Shown here in pieces: positions 8,107-15,535 of a stretch of 37,658 nt of DNA; position 1 is the stretch's first letter, and every line of letters begins with the position of its first letter. The DNA comes from Aedoeadaptatus coxii (lineage in GTDB: Bacteria > Bacillota > Clostridia > Tissierellales > Peptoniphilaceae), in NCBI RefSeq assembly GCF_903819215.1, contig NZ_CAIJCT010000020.1. The stretch is one strand, 5' to 3'. Made by a program: the position numbers and the translations under genes. The notes below the pieces were generated by a model that was not told where the DNA came from, ran no database searches, and saw nothing but the letters and a program-made list of their open reading frames with translations.

Positions 8107-8248
8107 GTATGGAAGGGTCTTTGTGTCGGGCATAGATCTTTGTATACCGCAAAAAAATCAAATATCGTCACACCCTGATCTTACACATCCGTAGGGGCAG
8201 GCCCGTCGGGGGAGAGCGACTTTTCTCAGCCTTTGAAGCGAGTAATCT

Positions 8249-8276
8249 TTGAGAATAATCTTGAAGAGCATATAAT
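8249..8276 (+). promoter_or_regulatory. Promoter of EamA gene
   Basis: TTGAGA (8249-8254) and a consensus TATAAT (8271-8276) with a 16-base spacer. The TTG start of the gene lies 30 bases further on, behind TGGAGG. The rest of the 8107-8248 gap shows nothing I can name. Confidence 0.7.
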
Positions 8277-8305
8277 AAAACTATGAATGAAATCTGGAGG
8301 TAAAA

Positions 8306-9223
8306 TTGTTAACGAAAAAAAGGAAAGCTATTTTATTATGCATCTTCGCCATGATGTTATGGGGCACCGCCATACCGCTTATTAAATCCACTTATGTGGA
8401 GCTTGCCATCGACCGAGAGGACACGGGATTGAAAATTTTACTTGCGGGGATCCGTTTTTTTCTGGCGGGGCTCATGACGTTTACTTATTTTAAAATAAGA
8501 AACAAAGGCCATCGAATCGACTATAAAAAAATAAATCTGAAATTTATCGTGATTCTGGCTCTAATTCAAACGTCCTTACAATATATTTTTTATTACATCG
8601 GCCTTTCGCATGTCGCCGGTGTAAAATCGTCGATTATTCAATCGACCAATGCCTTTATCGTCGTTTTGATTTCGGCAGTTTTACTTCCCGATGACAAGGT
8701 CAATCCAAATATTATTTTGGCGCTTATTTTGGGAACCCTCGGCATCTTTATTACGAACTATACGGGAGAAAGCCTTTCGGGAAGCCTCCGCTTCTCCGGC
8801 GAAGGGTTTATTCTGATCGCCACTTTCTTTAACGCTTTGGCTTCGGTCATGCTTAGGAAATACGGCAAGGGCGAAAATCCTTTTGTCGTCACATCCTTTC
8901 AGTTCATCCTTGGCTCTTTACTGCTCATTGTTTTGGGAATCGCCTTAACCGGCGGCTTCCTCGCCCTGACCCCCAAGGGGATGGTCATGATTTTATACGG
9001 ATCCTTTATATCGGCCTGTGCTTTTTCCATATGGACATGGGTTCTTCAACAGTACAGCGCCAATGAATTCGGCGTCTACAAATTGTTTATTCCGATTTTC
9101 GGCTCCCTTTTTTCGGTTCTGGCCTTAGGCGAAGCTTTTACCGTCAACATGGCTGCGGGGCTCGCTCTGGTCTTGCTCGGCTCCTTAATCTTAAATAAAA
9201 AACAATTGTCCTTTGGGAACTAG
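8306..9223 (+). CDS. EamA/DMT family permease
   Basis: Drug/metabolite transporter superfamily permease with ten predicted transmembrane helices in two EamA repeats (residues ~8-145 and ~155-295). The opening AMMLWGTAIPLIKSTY and the repeat-end wording LGTLGIFITNY and LALGEAFTVNMAAGLALVLLG are typical. These proteins export or import amino acids and other small metabolites; no substrate can be read from the sequence. The start is TTG 8306, five bases after TGGAGG. A single-gene unit with its own promoter and terminator. Confidence 0.88.
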   Translation: MLTKKRKAILLCIFAMMLWGTAIPLIKSTYVELAIDREDTGLKILLAGIRFFLAGLMTFTYFKIRNKGHRIDYKKINLKFIVILALIQTSLQYIFYYIGLSHVAGVKSSIIQSTNAFIVVLISAVLLPDDKVNPNIILALILGTLGIFITNYTGESLSGSLRFSGEGFILIATFFNALASVMLRKYGKGENPFVVTSFQFILGSLLLIVLGIALTGGFLALTPKGMVMILYGSFISACAFSIWTWVLQQYSANEFGVYKLFIPIFGSLFSVLALGEAFTVNMAAGLALVLLGSLILNKKQLSFGN

Positions 9224-9239
9224 AGAATAATAAAGAATT

Positions 9240-9272
9240 ACCGACGTGGCCATAAAGCTGACGTCGGTTTTT
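9240..9272 (+). terminator. Intrinsic terminator after EamA gene
   Basis: Perfect eight-base stem ACCGACGT / ACGTCGGT with a 13-base loop, then a T run. Confidence 0.85.
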
Positions 9273-9357
9273 TATATGGAGTTTCGGGCAATTTTGATGA
9301 AGATGGATTTTATGATAAACTATTTATTTGTGTTACATGACGAATAAAGGAGTATAA

Positions 9358-10605
9358 ATGAATAAAAAAACAATAAGTATAATTTTCGCCTACGTGGGCG
9401 TTCTTACCGGCGCCGGCTTGGCCAGCGGGCAGGAACTCATGCAGTACTTTCTGTCCTTCGGTCTTCCGGGACTTTACGGCATCGCCGTAGTGGGCCTGCT
9501 GCACATTGTGGTCGGCGGCATCATCTTGCAATTAGGCAGCCACTTCGTCGCCCAAAGCCACATCGATGTGCTCGAGGAAGTGACCCCAACCGTCGTGACG
9601 AAATTGATGGATTACGCCCTGATCATTAATTGCTTTTTAATGGGCTTTGTTATGATTGCCGGGGCCGGATCGAATCTGGAGCAACAATTCGGCTTAGCAC
9701 CCTGGATGGGCTCTTTATTATGTACGGCACTGATCGTCGTCGTGGGTATGTTGGATTTCGAGAAAGTGGCCAAAATCATAGGGGGCTTTACGCCCTTGGT
9801 TCTGGTCTTTACATTGATCGGCGCAGTTTACACTATGATAAATGTGAGTCCGGATATGGCGTTTTTGGATAGTTTGGGTAAGACCCTGATCCCGGCGCTT
9901 CCCAATCTTCCCTTATCCACCATCAACTACTTCGGCCTCTGCATGATCAGCGGCATTTCAATGGCCTTTGTCTTAGGAGGTAGTAAAACCGACCCGGCTG
10001 AGGCGCGCATCGGCGGCATGATCGGCGGCGCCCTCGTGGCCGTTCTGACAGGACTGGTCGGCGTGACGCTTTTCCTCACCTTGGGCATTGTGAAAGACGC
10101 GGACATTCCCATGCAAACCGTGTTAGATAATGTGCATCCCGCCCTGGGTCTTGCCATGTCCATCATTATCTTCGGCATGATCTTCAACACGGGCATGTCC
10201 CTTTTCTATTCCGCCGCACGACGTTTATCTGCCACGGAAGGTACTTTTAAGCGGAACCTGATTATCTTTACCTTGGTGGGCTTCGGCCTTTCTTTCTTGG
10301 GATTTAAAAAGTTAATGGCCGTACTCTATCCGATTTTAGGGTATTTGGGCTTGATCCTGATCCTTATTTTAATCGCCGCCTGGATTCGGGAGCGGACCGA
10401 AATAAAGTCCGAGATCAAGAAAAGGAAGAAACTGAATCGTCTGACCCGAAAGAAATTAGACGACGACGAAGAGTTTACTAGAAAAGACAACGAAAAACTG
10501 GATAAACTCGCCGAAGCCTCTATTATTGACGATGACAAAATCAAAGAAGCCGTGGAGGAAGAAGTGGCCGAGGAACTAAATGACGAGAGCGAGGAATCCC
10601 TCTAA
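9358..10605 (+). CDS. YkvI family membrane protein (putative secondary transporter)
   Basis: Membrane protein with about ten hydrophobic segments (residues ~1-340), matching the YkvI family of uncharacterised proteins related to amino-acid/Na+ symporters. The first helix carries GAGLASGQEL, an unwound-helix Gly motif common in LeuT-fold carriers. Residues ~345-415 form an unusually long, highly charged cytoplasmic tail: first Lys/Arg-rich, then Asp/Glu-rich. Substrate is unknown. ATG 9358 follows AAGGAG. A weak promoter (TTGATG 9294, TAAACT 9316) lies upstream. The gene stands alone. Confidence 0.78.
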   Translation: MNKKTISIIFAYVGVLTGAGLASGQELMQYFLSFGLPGLYGIAVVGLLHIVVGGIILQLGSHFVAQSHIDVLEEVTPTVVTKLMDYALIINCFLMGFVMIAGAGSNLEQQFGLAPWMGSLLCTALIVVVGMLDFEKVAKIIGGFTPLVLVFTLIGAVYTMINVSPDMAFLDSLGKTLIPALPNLPLSTINYFGLCMISGISMAFVLGGSKTDPAEARIGGMIGGALVAVLTGLVGVTLFLTLGIVKDADIPMQTVLDNVHPALGLAMSIIIFGMIFNTGMSLFYSAARRLSATEGTFKRNLIIFTLVGFGLSFLGFKKLMAVLYPILGYLGLILILILIAAWIRERTEIKSEIKKRKKLNRLTRKKLDDDEEFTRKDNEKLDKLAEASIIDDDKIKEAVEEEVAEELNDESEESL

Positions 10606-10711
10606 ATTATTTGAACGGATCGCTAAAAATCGGTGGCATAGGCTATTTACCGATGAAGAACAAAAAACCGATTACAGTCATGGTCACGGCATGTTATCCG
10701 ATTGCCATTTC

Positions 10712-10741
10712 AAGCACTTGCAAATTGTAGGTGCTTTTTTT
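10712..10741 (+). terminator. Probable terminator after ykvI-like gene
   Basis: AAGCAC (10712-10717) pairs with GTGCTT (10731-10736) and is followed by a T-rich run. The stem is short and the loop is 13 bases, and it lies ~100 bases past the stop, so this is a moderate call. Confidence 0.5.
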
Positions 10742-10761
10742 CTTCACAAACCGAATTTCTT

Positions 10762-10836
10762 GCAAGCGGCAAGACTGTGCCGGAAAATTGCCAAATGCTC
10801 TGCAGGGACTGCAATATTAAAAAGACTAATGATTAG
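10762..10836 (+). pseudogene. Remnant of an HNH endonuclease C-terminal region
   Basis: One reading frame here encodes ASGKTVPENCQ followed by MLCRDCNIKKTND and a stop at 10834-10836. This is very close to the end of the HNH nuclease motif (GGxTVxENLQxLCRxCNxxK). No start codon or upstream HNH core (the DHIxP strand) is visible in frame, so only a decayed ~24-codon tail remains in this 340-base gap. The rest of the gap holds the upstream terminator and a 20-base copy of the end of the cyclase gene (10885-10904). Confidence 0.5.
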
Positions 10837-10884
10837 GAAGCGGCCGTCGATCGCAGCAATACCGATGAAAGGGCATAGAAATGG

Positions 10885-10904
10885 CGCCGTGTTGGATAAG
10901 TAAA
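10885..10904 (+). repeat. 20-base exact copy of the cyclase gene 3' end
   Basis: Bases 10885-10904 are identical to 8040-8059, the last codons and stop of the cyclase-family gene. Flanking bases differ on both sides. Together with the HNH remnant it suggests that this gap is a scar of rearrangement. Confidence 0.6.
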
Positions 10905-10910
10905 TCAATT

Positions 10911-10950
10911 AAAAATCATCTCCTGCTCCCCGGCAAGAGATGATTTTTTT
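10911..10950. terminator. Bidirectional terminator
   Basis: AAATCATCTC (10913-10922) and GAGATGATTT (10937-10946) form a ten-base stem with T runs on both outer sides. On the minus strand it directly follows the AEC gene stop. Confidence 0.85.
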
Positions 10951-11894
10951 TATAGTATGTGCAGCATATGGAGCAGTCCGATGCCGATCGGGTAGGTAAC
11001 GATGGCGAAGAGGAAGGAGGTGGTGATGATTTTCGATGCCAGTTCGGAGTCGCCGCCCATTTCTTTTGTGTAGATGAAGCAGTTAATGGCGCAGGGTGTG
11101 GCCCAAAAGACGTAGGCGATGCCCAGTTCTACGGCGCTTAATCCGATGGCGATACCGATAGGGATTAGGATCAGGGGCGTTAAGATTGTGCGTATGGTCG
11201 CCGAAGTAAAGACGAGGGCGAGATCGTGTGTTACGGATTCAAAGTTTAAGCTTGCGCCGATAAGGAGCAGGGAGAGGGGCGTGCAGAGGGCGGCGAGAAG
11301 GCTTATGCCTTTATCGAGGCCTGTGTAGACGGGGATTTGCAGGATATTAAACAGTACGCCGATGAAAATGGCGATGATCATGGGGTTTTTTAAAATCTTC
11401 AGCAGGATTTTTCCCGGGTGCAGTTTTTTATCTTCCGATTCCGAATAAAGGGTCAGGATCACGATGGCGAGTATGTTGTAAAGGGTCAGGCCGAAGACGG
11501 TGATGACGATCATATGCTCCGGCGAGGGTTTGCCGTAAAGTGATTCCAATATGGGATAGCCTACGTAGACGAAGTTGGAGCGGAAGCTGCAATGGACGAA
11601 GGCGGAAAGTTTTTTTCTGTCGGGAATAAAGGGCCGCGCCGCGATCCACGTGGCGAAGAAGATAAGGAAGATGCCCAGTAGTATGTAGGCCACGTAGGTT
11701 GTGGGCAAGGTTTCGATGTGGGCGCTTCGGATGTCGGAGAAGAGTTTTAGGGGAAGCGCGACGTAAAATACGATCCATGTCGACGTGCTCACGAAGTGCT
11801 CGTCTAAATAGCCCTTTTGTTTCGCCAGGTAGCCGGCGAAGATCACGAAGAAGATCGGAAAAATAATGTTGAGTCCAAGTAAAAAGTTTGCCAT
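10950..11894 (-). CDS. AEC family transporter
   Basis: Auxin efflux carrier (AEC) family secondary transporter, about ten transmembrane helices in a five-plus-five arrangement. The early IFAGYLAKQKGYLD segment and the middle ILKNPMIIAIFIGVL are standard family wording. Bacterial members move organic acids such as malate or other anions; the substrate here is unknown. I set the start at 11894 (ATG) because the AGGAGGGGG ribosome binding site precedes it directly; the reading frame is open eleven codons further. A consensus-quality promoter lies just upstream. Confidence 0.85.
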   Translation of the reverse strand: MANFLLGLNIIFPIFFVIFAGYLAKQKGYLDEHFVSTSTWIVFYVALPLKLFSDIRSAHIETLPTTYVAYILLGIFLIFFATWIAARPFIPDRKKLSAFVHCSFRSNFVYVGYPILESLYGKPSPEHMIVITVFGLTLYNILAIVILTLYSESEDKKLHPGKILLKILKNPMIIAIFIGVLFNILQIPVYTGLDKGISLLAALCTPLSLLLIGASLNFESVTHDLALVFTSATIRTILTPLILIPIGIAIGLSAVELGIAYVFWATPCAINCFIYTKEMGGDSELASKIITTSFLFAIVTYPIGIGLLHMLHIL

Positions 11895-11912
11895 AATATC
11901 CCCCTCCTCTCG

Positions 11913-11941
11913 ATTATAGTTCAACACCGTAGGCTTGTAAA
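11913..11941 (-). promoter_or_regulatory. Promoter of AEC gene
   Basis: Reading the minus strand, TTTACA (11941-11936) and TATAAT (11918-11913) are separated by 17 bases: five of six and six of six consensus matches. Confidence 0.75.
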
Positions 11942-11976
11942 TTTAGGCTACCGGAGGATCGCATTTCTTATGAACA

Positions 11977-12005
11977 AAGCACGGATTTAGTTTCCGTGCT
12001 TTTTT
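11977..12005. terminator. Terminator at the 3' end of the YcxB-like gene
   Basis: AAGCACGGA / TCCGTGCTT stem that overlaps the stop codon of the minus-strand gene. The T run is stronger on the plus strand, while the minus side has TTTGTT, so it may act in both directions. Confidence 0.65.
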
Positions 12006-12490
12006 GTTTGCGTCTTCAGTTTTTCCAGCAGGGCATTGAATGTGTCGCGATTTTCTTCTTTCACGGCGTCTTTCGGAATGTAGACGCCGTTGTGTTTGCC
12101 GATTTGCAGGATGTAAAGGGATTTCGTTTCGGCTACGCGGATTACGTGGCGGTATTCTACGGAAATATGGGCTTTTCCCTGATGGAGCTCCACGGTGTCG
12201 TCTAAGAAGCGGAGCATGACCTTGTTTTCGTCGCCGGTCAGCTTCTTTTCCTGAGCCAGTAAATCCCGCACACTGAGGGGAACGGTGAATAGGGCTACGG
12301 CGAGGCTCATTATGCCTGCCGTCATCATGGTGCCCGCCTTAAAATTGTTGCCGTCTTTGAAAAATAACGCCGCCATGACAAGGCCCGCTACGCCGACGAT
12401 GTAACCCCAACCAATGAGTTTTCGTAAGGTGTAGCGAATAAATTCTTTCATGTAATCTTTTGTATTGGTATAAAAAATGGTGAGTTTCAT
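11987..12490 (-). CDS. YcxB-like membrane protein
   Basis: 167-residue protein with two adjacent hydrophobic segments (about residues 28-45 and 52-70) and a soluble C-terminal beta-rich domain. The pattern DDTVELHQGKAHISVEYRHV, followed by YILQIGKHNGVYIPKDAV, is the YcxB C-terminal domain signature, a membrane-linked domain of unknown function. ATG is preceded by AGAGAGGAC. It has its own minus-strand promoter, TCGACC and TATAAT at 12554-12526 with a 17-base spacer. No functional partner is evident. Confidence 0.7.
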   Translation of the reverse strand: MKLTIFYTNTKDYMKEFIRYTLRKLIGWGYIVGVAGLVMAALFFKDGNNFKAGTMMTAGIMSLAVALFTVPLSVRDLLAQEKKLTGDENKVMLRFLDDTVELHQGKAHISVEYRHVIRVAETKSLYILQIGKHNGVYIPKDAVKEENRDTFNALLEKLKTQTKKHGN

Positions 12491-12525
12491 GTCTGTCCTC
12501 TCTCGTTGCTTTCAATAATAAAACG

Positions 12526-12554
12526 ATTATACCTGAACTGCGTTTTTCGGTCGA
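12526..12554 (-). promoter_or_regulatory. Promoter of YcxB-like gene
   Basis: On the minus strand, TCGACC then 17 bases then TATAAT. The -10 matches the full consensus; the -35 matches four of six. Confidence 0.55.
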
Positions 12555-12704
12555 CATCGTAAAAACATAGCCACTCATTTTTGTTTGCACAGGGGCTTTT
12601 GGATCAAAGAGAAAAAATGTTGTCTTATATTAAATATGTTGTTTTTAATCGGGCAGTATACAATAAATTTTTTGATTTTATACTGTATTTTTCGCACTTC
12701 CTTG

Positions 12705-12732
12705 TTGTGTTTTATTTTGGTCGTTGTATAAT
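12705..12732 (+). promoter_or_regulatory. Promoter of cstA-like gene
   Basis: Consensus TATAAT at 12727-12732. TTGTGT (12705-12710) is a possible -35 at 16-base spacing. The surrounding 12600-12740 region is very AT-rich compared with its neighbours, as often seen at strong promoters. Confidence 0.55.
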
Positions 12733-12802
12733 AAACATACGAAGTTAGAGAAGCCTTTGATTTTTGCAAAGTTTAACTTTGAATTTTTAGGGAGGTAAGT
12801 TT

Positions 12803-14248
12803 ATGACTACATTTCTCATCGGCCTTGCGATTTTGATCGTAGGCGGCTTTTTCTATGGCCGTTTTGCCGAGAAAGTATTCCAACCGGACGATAGAGAAAC
12901 GCCTGCTATCAAAAACCAAGACGGCGTCGACTACGTTCCCATGGACAAAAAGAAAAATGCACTTATTGAGCTCTTAAACATCGCAGGAACCGGCCCGATT
13001 TTAGGCCCCATTCAAGGGATTTTATTCGGCCCCATGGCATTTATTATGATTCCCGTCGGCTGCGTACTCGGTGGTGCTATTCACGACTACATGAGCGGTA
13101 TGATTTCCATCCGTTCCGAAGGCGAACAAATGCCGTCTTTGATTAAGCGCAATCTCGGCGGTAAAGTTTACTCGGTCTACAATATCTTTGTTATTATTCT
13201 TATGATTTTAGTAGGTGCCGTGTTTATTTACACCCCCGGCGACTTGATCGTTGCCAATGTATTGCATCAAGAAGCAGTTGCTACGAACCCCGTCGTATGG
13301 ATCGTATACGCTTGTATTTTTGCTTACTACATTATCGCTACTTTGTTCCCCATCGATAAGATCATCGGTAGAGTTTACCCGATTTTCGGCGGTATCTTAC
13401 TTCTTTCCGCTGTCGGTATTTTCTTCGGTCTCTTTATGAAGGGCTACCAATTAGACAATCTTACGATGATGAATTTTAAAGGTGTTCACCCCGACGGCAC
13501 ACCGATTCTCCCCGTATTCTTCGTTACCGTCGCTTGCGGTATCGTTTCGGGTTTCCACTCCACACAAGCTACCCTTATCGGTCGTTCTGTAAAGAGTGAA
13601 CGTGAAGGCCGTTTCGTATTCTACGACATGATGATCCTCGAAGGTTTCATCGCTATGATCTGGGCAGCAGCTGCTATGGGTATTTACCACAAAGGCATCG
13701 ACGCCGCTATGATCGGTAAACCTGCCGTTATCGGTTTAGTTGCTAACGATATGCTTGGTAAAATCGGCGGTTTAATCGCGATTGTCGGTATTATCGTTCT
13801 TCCCATCACTTCCGGCGACACGGCGCTACGTTCCGCTCGCCTAATGATTGCCGACCACTTACACATTCCGCAAAAATCTATGAAGAATAGATTAAGCTTA
13901 TCCATCGGCGTGTTTATCGGCGTTCTCATTATTTTGATCTTTGCAAAAATGAGCCCCAGCGGTTTCAACGTTTTATGGCAATACTTCGCTTGGGCAAACC
14001 AAACCATCGCCGTATTTGCATTCGCTATGATTTCCATTTACTTGCAACGTCATGGCAGAGCATTCCTCGTATCGTTAATTCCGGGTATGTTCTATATGTA
14101 TATCATCTCGGCTTATATTTTAGGCGCAAAAATCGGCTTCCACTTGCCCTACATGGTATCCACCGTTATCGGTGTTGCCATCGCCCTCGTTTACGGCTAT
14201 GTCGTATATAAAGAAGGCAGCAAACAACAAGGCTTGGCAAGAGCATAA
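12803..14248 (+). CDS. cstA: Carbon starvation protein CstA family transporter
   Basis: Polytopic inner-membrane transporter of the CstA family; E. coli members take up peptides or pyruvate. Family landmarks are FFYGRFAEKVF at the N-terminus, the nearby AGTGPILGPIQG motif, GGAIHDYMSGMIS and FHSTQATLIGRS, then a run of helices to the end. The 481-residue length matches the shorter Gram-positive form. Codon choice is biased toward GGT, GCT, CGT and AAA relative to neighbours, which suggests high expression. GGGAGG precedes ATG. It has its own promoter and a strong terminator. Confidence 0.92.
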   Translation: MTTFLIGLAILIVGGFFYGRFAEKVFQPDDRETPAIKNQDGVDYVPMDKKKNALIELLNIAGTGPILGPIQGILFGPMAFIMIPVGCVLGGAIHDYMSGMISIRSEGEQMPSLIKRNLGGKVYSVYNIFVIILMILVGAVFIYTPGDLIVANVLHQEAVATNPVVWIVYACIFAYYIIATLFPIDKIIGRVYPIFGGILLLSAVGIFFGLFMKGYQLDNLTMMNFKGVHPDGTPILPVFFVTVACGIVSGFHSTQATLIGRSVKSEREGRFVFYDMMILEGFIAMIWAAAAMGIYHKGIDAAMIGKPAVIGLVANDMLGKIGGLIAIVGIIVLPITSGDTALRSARLMIADHLHIPQKSMKNRLSLSIGVFIGVLIILIFAKMSPSGFNVLWQYFAWANQTIAVFAFAMISIYLQRHGRAFLVSLIPGMFYMYIISAYILGAKIGFHLPYMVSTVIGVAIALVYGYVVYKEGSKQQGLARA

Positions 14249-14251
14249 AGT

Positions 14252-14280
14252 AAAGAGCATGGCGACATGCTCTTTTTTTT
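14252..14280 (+). terminator. Intrinsic terminator after cstA
   Basis: Ten-base stem AAAGAGCATG / CATGCTCTTT with a GCGA loop and a long T run, four bases after the stop codon. Confidence 0.92.
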
Positions 14281-14300
14281 ATGCTCAAATGGAGGTAAAG

Positions 14301-14324
14301 AAAAAGCGCCCCGGTAAAGGGCGC
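14301..14324 (-). terminator. Terminator of the minus-strand winged-helix/TetR unit
   Basis: On the minus strand GCGCCC-TTTACC-GGGGCGC is followed by TTTTTC, six bases past the stop of the small Cys-rich protein. Confidence 0.85.
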
Positions 14325-14329
14325 AAGGT

Positions 14330-14563
14330 TTAGGAAATAGCTTCCCACAGAGTATGTTCGCCGTGGGAGATGTGGTTTTTACAGTGTTTGCAATTGCCAC
14401 AGCCTCCGCTGCAAGTGGGCGTGTGTTTACGGCGCTTTACATAGCCTAAACGCTCGTAATGATGTAATTCGTCTTCTACCCATTGCACGCTTTGTTCTAA
14501 GCGTTGGGCGAGTGCTTCGGCGGTGTGATCGCCGTGTACTTTAATACATTCCAATACTGACAT
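14330..14563 (-). CDS. Small winged-helix protein with four-cysteine motif (FeoC-like)
   Basis: 77-residue protein. Residues ~1-45 look like a winged helix-turn-helix (HTAEALAQRLEQSVQWVEDELHHYERLGYV split around a turn). A CxxxCxxCxxC cluster follows (Cys51, 55, 58, 61), flanked by Lys and His. This resembles FeoC-like Fe-S or metal-binding regulators, but the cysteine spacing differs from enterobacterial FeoC and no feoA/feoB gene is nearby. The start is ATG 14563 behind AAAGGA; the frame is open twelve codons further upstream. It lies 64 bases after a TetR gene on the same strand and probably shares its transcript. Confidence 0.6.
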   Translation of the reverse strand: MSVLECIKVHGDHTAEALAQRLEQSVQWVEDELHHYERLGYVKRRKHTPTCSGGCGNCKHCKNHISHGEHTLWEAIS

Positions 14564-14627
14564 AAAAATCCTTTCATTGTTCTTAACACCTTTTGGCATC
14601 GCCTCTATGCGGAGAAGCGAACAATGA

Positions 14628-15251
14628 TTAAGATTCCTTCAGCATTTCCCGCCAGCCGGCGGCGTAAAAACGTTGCAGGGATTCAATATGGGCCACGGCG
14701 TCGTCGATAGGTTCGTCGTGGGCGATAATTTCAAAAATTCCCGTAAACATGGAGGTAATGATCATGTGAATAAACATGTCGTCGATGGAATGGGTGAGCT
14801 TGCCGGCGCGTACCAGTTCTTTGATTAAATCGATGGCCGATACGGTTTCGATGGCGATGAGCCGCTCCACATAATGGGCATATTTCGTGCCTTCGGCGCA
14901 GCTTGCGATCAGTTTAAACACGTCGTAATGCTCGTAAATGTAGGCGACGAGTTTTTTCATGTGATCGGTGGAGCGATAGGGAAGATCGGATAGGACGGCG
15001 CCCGTATCGTCGCAAGGCACATTGCTTTCGGCATAAGCCTCGAATAAATCGAGCAGTTCTTGTGCAGGATCCTCCACGATGGCATCGAAGAGAGCCTCTT
15101 TGCTGGCGTAATAGCGGTAAAGGGCACCGGTGGTGACGTCAACTGCGGCGGCGATTCCACGAACCGAAGTTTTCCGATAGCCCTTATGTAAAAAGTCTTT
15201 TTTGGCCTGTTCCAAAATCGCCTCAGCCAATGCATCGTTTGATGGTCTCAT
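14628..15251 (-). CDS. TetR/AcrR family transcriptional regulator
   Basis: 207-residue TetR-type repressor. The DNA-binding part is clear: ILEQAKKDFLHKGY, then VRGIAAAVDVTTGALYRYYASKEAL with the GxxYxYF-type recognition helix. The C-terminal domain is all-helical with no known ligand signature. ATG 15251 is preceded by AGGGAGG; the frame extends eleven codons further without a ribosome site. A minus-strand promoter lies upstream. Targets are uncertain: the small Cys-rich gene downstream, its own promoter, or the divergent antiporter gene. Confidence 0.87.
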   Translation of the reverse strand: MRPSNDALAEAILEQAKKDFLHKGYRKTSVRGIAAAVDVTTGALYRYYASKEALFDAIVEDPAQELLDLFEAYAESNVPCDDTGAVLSDLPYRSTDHMKKLVAYIYEHYDVFKLIASCAEGTKYAHYVERLIAIETVSAIDLIKELVRAGKLTHSIDDMFIHMIITSMFTGIFEIIAHDEPIDDAVAHIESLQRFYAAGWREMLKES

Positions 15252-15274
15252 AACAACCTCCCTTTCATTGATAT

Positions 15275-15303
15275 ATATTATCACCAGGTAATGGAATATT
15301 CAA
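15275..15303 (-). promoter_or_regulatory. Promoter of minus-strand TetR gene
   Basis: TTGAAT (15303-15298) and TAATAT (15280-15275), 17-base spacer, on the minus strand. Near it, ATTAC-CTG-GTGAT is an imperfect palindrome that could serve as an operator. Confidence 0.5.
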
Positions 15304-15396
15304 TTACTTTGTTCATTCTTCGTCGGAAAGTATGGCGAGAAAATGGAAAGTTGTTGTTATTCTGTGACACTATTTTTCCTAATGTTGAGAAGGAAC

Positions 15397-15425
15397 TTTT
15401 CAAAAGCTTTCACTTTTGTTAAAAT
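15397..15425 (+). promoter_or_regulatory. Promoter of riboswitch-antiporter transcript
   Basis: TAAAAT at 15420-15425 with TTTTCA 17 bases upstream. Transcription would begin near 15432, exactly at the 5' edge of the aptamer. Confidence 0.55.
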
Positions 15426-15433
15426 GAAGAAAA

Positions 15434-15518
15434 TAGGGAATGAAGTTCTCCCTTGGGCAACCTAAACCGCAAAAGCTGATGACTTCTACGATTTTATCGC
15501 AGAAAGCATCGGCTTTTT
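15434..15518 (+). ncRNA. Fluoride riboswitch (crcB motif) with terminator platform
   Basis: GGGA(15436-15439)...TCCC forms the first stem around the loop ATGAAGTT. The loop's GAAGT (15442-15446) can pair with ACTTC (15482-15486) as the characteristic pseudoknot. The conserved AACCGC (15465-15470) and GCTGATGACTTCTAC (15475-15489) match the fluoride aptamer consensus. The 3' half of the aptamer can instead pair with ATCGCAGAAAGCATCGGC (15495-15512), and a T run follows. This gives mutually exclusive terminator and aptamer folds, so fluoride should turn expression on. The second stem is short (about two pairs). It lies directly upstream of a cation:proton antiporter. Confidence 0.85.
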
Positions 15519-15535
15519 GCGTGTAAGGAGGTTTT

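Noticed and set aside
8107..8248. GTAGGGGCAGG-type segment near 8190 reminiscent of dispersed intergenic repeats
   Set aside because: Only one short piece is present, with no inverted partner or second copy in the window.
10580..10903. 107-codon frame after the YkvI-like gene
   Set aside because: No ribosome site, overlaps the end of the upstream gene, reads through a terminator hairpin, and lies in a different frame from the HNH remnant.
12575..12769. Minus-strand 64-codon frame upstream of cstA
   Set aside because: AT-rich promoter region; Lys/Tyr-rich translation with no ribosome site.
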